Positions 62,620-64,000 of a DNA stretch of 64,000 nt are shown piece after piece. A program made the translations under genes and the position numbers. The first letter of the stretch is position 1. Each line of letters opens with the position of its first letter. This stretch comes from Mesorhizobium sp. M4B.F.Ca.ET.058.02.1.1. Lineage in GTDB: Bacteria > Pseudomonadota > Alphaproteobacteria > Rhizobiales > Rhizobiaceae. The stretch covers positions 5,787,001 to 5,851,000 of the forward strand of contig NZ_CP034450.1 in NCBI RefSeq assembly GCF_003952505.1, in the 5' to 3' direction. The notes under the pieces are model-generated. The model did no database searches, had not been told where the DNA came from, and saw only the letters and a program-made list of their open reading frames with translations.

Positions 62620-64000
62620 TTGAGTGAGAATCAAGCCGATCGCGACGCCGTGGCCGGGAGCGCCAGCCCCGGGGCCGGCATGCGCATGCCCATCGTGGCG
62701 CTCGCCAAGAGCGGCGCGGTGGCCGGCATCATCAAGCTTGCCAGCGCGGGCCTGTCCTTCCTGATGTTCGTGGCCGTCGCCATGGTGATGGACGGACGGC
62801 AGTTCGGCCTTTACAGCGCGACCTATGCCGGCGCCAGCCTGGTGTCCTTCTTCGCCTCGGTCGGACAGCAGAGCACCGTGCTCAGGTTCTGGCCGCAATA
62901 TGTCGGGCTTGGCGATCTCAACTCCGCTCACGGCATGATGGCGCGCGCCATTCTCGTGGCGCTGGCGGGGCTTATAGGCTCCAGCCTGCTCATCCTCCTG
63001 GTCGGATTCCTGCCGTTCATCGGCAAGGGCACGCCGGAATGGTTCTCGCTGTGCCTGGCCGCCGCGGTCTTGTCCTTCTCGCTCGGCTGGTCGGAGTTCA
63101 CCTCCGGCGCCTTCCGGGCCAAGAACGCGCTGATATCCGGCCTTTTGCCGCGCGATATCATCTGGCGCGCGGCGACGATCGGTATCCTTTTCGTCTGCCA
63201 TTCCATGCGCGTCGAGATGAGCGCGGTCGAGGCGACCTGGCTGACCGCCCTGCTGCTCGTCCTTTCGGTCGTTCCGCAAACCGTGGCTCTGGTGCGCGAC
63301 ACGGCGCGCGCCGAACGTGGCCCCCTGAGCGAAGGACAGAAGCAGGAATTCAGGACGGTGACGCTTGGCCTGTGGGGCGTCACCTCGCTGCCGCCGGCGC
63401 TCGGGCAGGTCAGCACCCTGCTCGTGGCCATGATCCTCGGGCCCGAGGCCGCCGGCGCGATCTTCGTCGCCGACCGGACGACACGGTTCGTGGCGCTTGC
63501 GCTCAACGGCATCAACCAGGCGCTCGCGCCGCAGATCTCCAGCGCCTTCTACAGCGGCGACAGGGCGCATGTTCAGCGCATCACCAGCCTCGCCGCGCTT
63601 GGCAGCTTCGCGATCGCGCTGTGCGTGCTCGCGGCATTCTGGATCCTGGGCGGCTTCATCCTGTCGATGTTCAATCCGGCCTATGCCACGCCCGCCATGC
63701 GCGCCACGCTTGTCATCTTCGGCATCGGCGCGACGTTCGGCACGGCTTGCGGCCCGATCGAAGTCCTGCTGCAACTGACCGGCCTCCAGCATGCGCTGTT
63801 CAAGGTGCTGGTCATCGTCAACGCGCTGGGGCTCGGCGCGACCGCCGTGACGACCTACTTCTTCGGGCCGATCGGCGCGGCGGTCAGCATCGCTGGCACC
63901 GTCATCGCATGGACCGCCATTGCGGTGTCGATCGCCAAGCGTAGAATAGGCATCGACCCATCTATCTTCGGCTTTGCGATGGGGAGGGCGGCGCCCGCTC
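62620..64000 (+). CDS. Wzx-like polysaccharide flippase (partial)
   Basis: The reading frame starts at a TTG at 62620, with AGGGG about 7 bases upstream, and is open to the window end (about 460 codons). It encodes a multi-helix membrane protein of the oligosaccharide flippase/MATE-like fold: GIIKLASAGLSFLMFVAVAM, YAGASLVSFFASVGQQS, and LALNGINQALAPQISSAFYS. It is the likely exporter of the lipid-linked repeat unit. ATG codons at 62680 and 62686 are alternative starts. It is divergent from the chain-length gene. Confidence 0.85.
   Translation, partial: MSENQADRDAVAGSASPGAGMRMPIVALAKSGAVAGIIKLASAGLSFLMFVAVAMVMDGRQFGLYSATYAGASLVSFFASVGQQSTVLRFWPQYVGLGDLNSAHGMMARAILVALAGLIGSSLLILLVGFLPFIGKGTPEWFSLCLAAAVLSFSLGWSEFTSGAFRAKNALISGLLPRDIIWRAATIGILFVCHSMRVEMSAVEATWLTALLLVLSVVPQTVALVRDTARAERGPLSEGQKQEFRTVTLGLWGVTSLPPALGQVSTLLVAMILGPEAAGAIFVADRTTRFVALALNGINQALAPQISSAFYSGDRAHVQRITSLAALGSFAIALCVLAAFWILGGFILSMFNPAYATPAMRATLVIFGIGATFGTACGPIEVLLQLTGLQHALFKVLVIVNALGLGATAVTTYFFGPIGAAVSIAGTVIAWTAIAVSIAKRRIGIDPSIFGFAMGRAAPA

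Noticed and set aside
62605-63792. A 395-codon minus-strand frame
   Set aside because: It is antisense to the flippase-like membrane protein, which has clear hydrophobic helices and a ribosome binding site.
1-64000. CRISPR arrays, tRNA or rRNA genes, insertion sequences
   Set aside because: No regularly spaced repeats, cloverleaf-type segments or transposase motifs were seen.

Overview
The window looks like chromosomal DNA of a Rhizobiales alphaproteobacterium, most likely Mesorhizobium or a close relative. The evidence is the high GC content, the rhizobial flagellar gene order (fliI, an unnamed membrane protein, flgB-flgC-fliE-flgG-flgA-flgI-motE-flgH-fliL-fliP), the VisN/VisR LuxR-type pair, and many ABC transporter modules. 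The taxon is inferred from gene content only. I saw no rRNA, tRNA, CRISPR array, insertion sequence or phage gene.

Layout. (1) 1-17.0 kb is a flagellar block. A minus-strand operon runs from a DUF1217 gene through flgF and fliI to fliP. A divergent plus-strand operon carries motA-fliM-fliN-fliG-flhB and a small unknown gene. visR and visN face it from the other side. fliF is not in the window. (2) 17.2-28.6 kb holds a TMEM43-like membrane protein and then a probable acylated-polyamine module: an HDAC-fold acetylpolyamine amidohydrolase, a TetR regulator, a YtcJ-type amidohydrolase, a PotABCD-type transporter and two tandem beta-lactamase-fold serine hydrolases. (3) 28.7-33.2 kb has tex (broken by a one-base frameshift), a LysR regulator and a divergent glutaryl-CoA dehydrogenase. 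(4) 33.3-40.0 kb is a three-gene operon: transglutaminase-DUF2126, a circularly permuted ATP-grasp fused to alpha-E, and a second transglutaminase. This is a predicted but poorly understood peptide-ligation/proteolysis system and the best candidate here for unexplored biology. (5) 40.1-46.0 kb has a glycosyltransferase followed by a broken one, topoisomerase IB, a YCII-domain protein coupled to an ECF42-type sigma factor, and a piperideine-6-carboxylate-type aldehyde dehydrogenase. (6) 46.2-54.1 kb has an unknown possible regulator, a GntR regulator divergent from a second polyamine-type ABC transporter, a hydantoin/Asp-Glu racemase and a frameshifted two-domain GNAT. (7) 54.2-56.3 kb is a divergent pair of DJ-1/PfpI-fold proteins, one of them an AraC regulator. 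(8) 56.5-64.0 kb is an exopolysaccharide locus: a putative acyltransferase, a Wzy/O-antigen-ligase-like protein, a GH5 hydrolase, a Wzz/GumC-like chain-length protein with a degenerate kinase domain, and a Wzx-like flippase running off the end.

Three genes (tex, the truncated glycosyltransferase and the GNAT) are each broken by what looks like loss of one G. This suggests either assembly errors or recent decay. Several intergenic inverted repeats are listed; their functions are inferred only.
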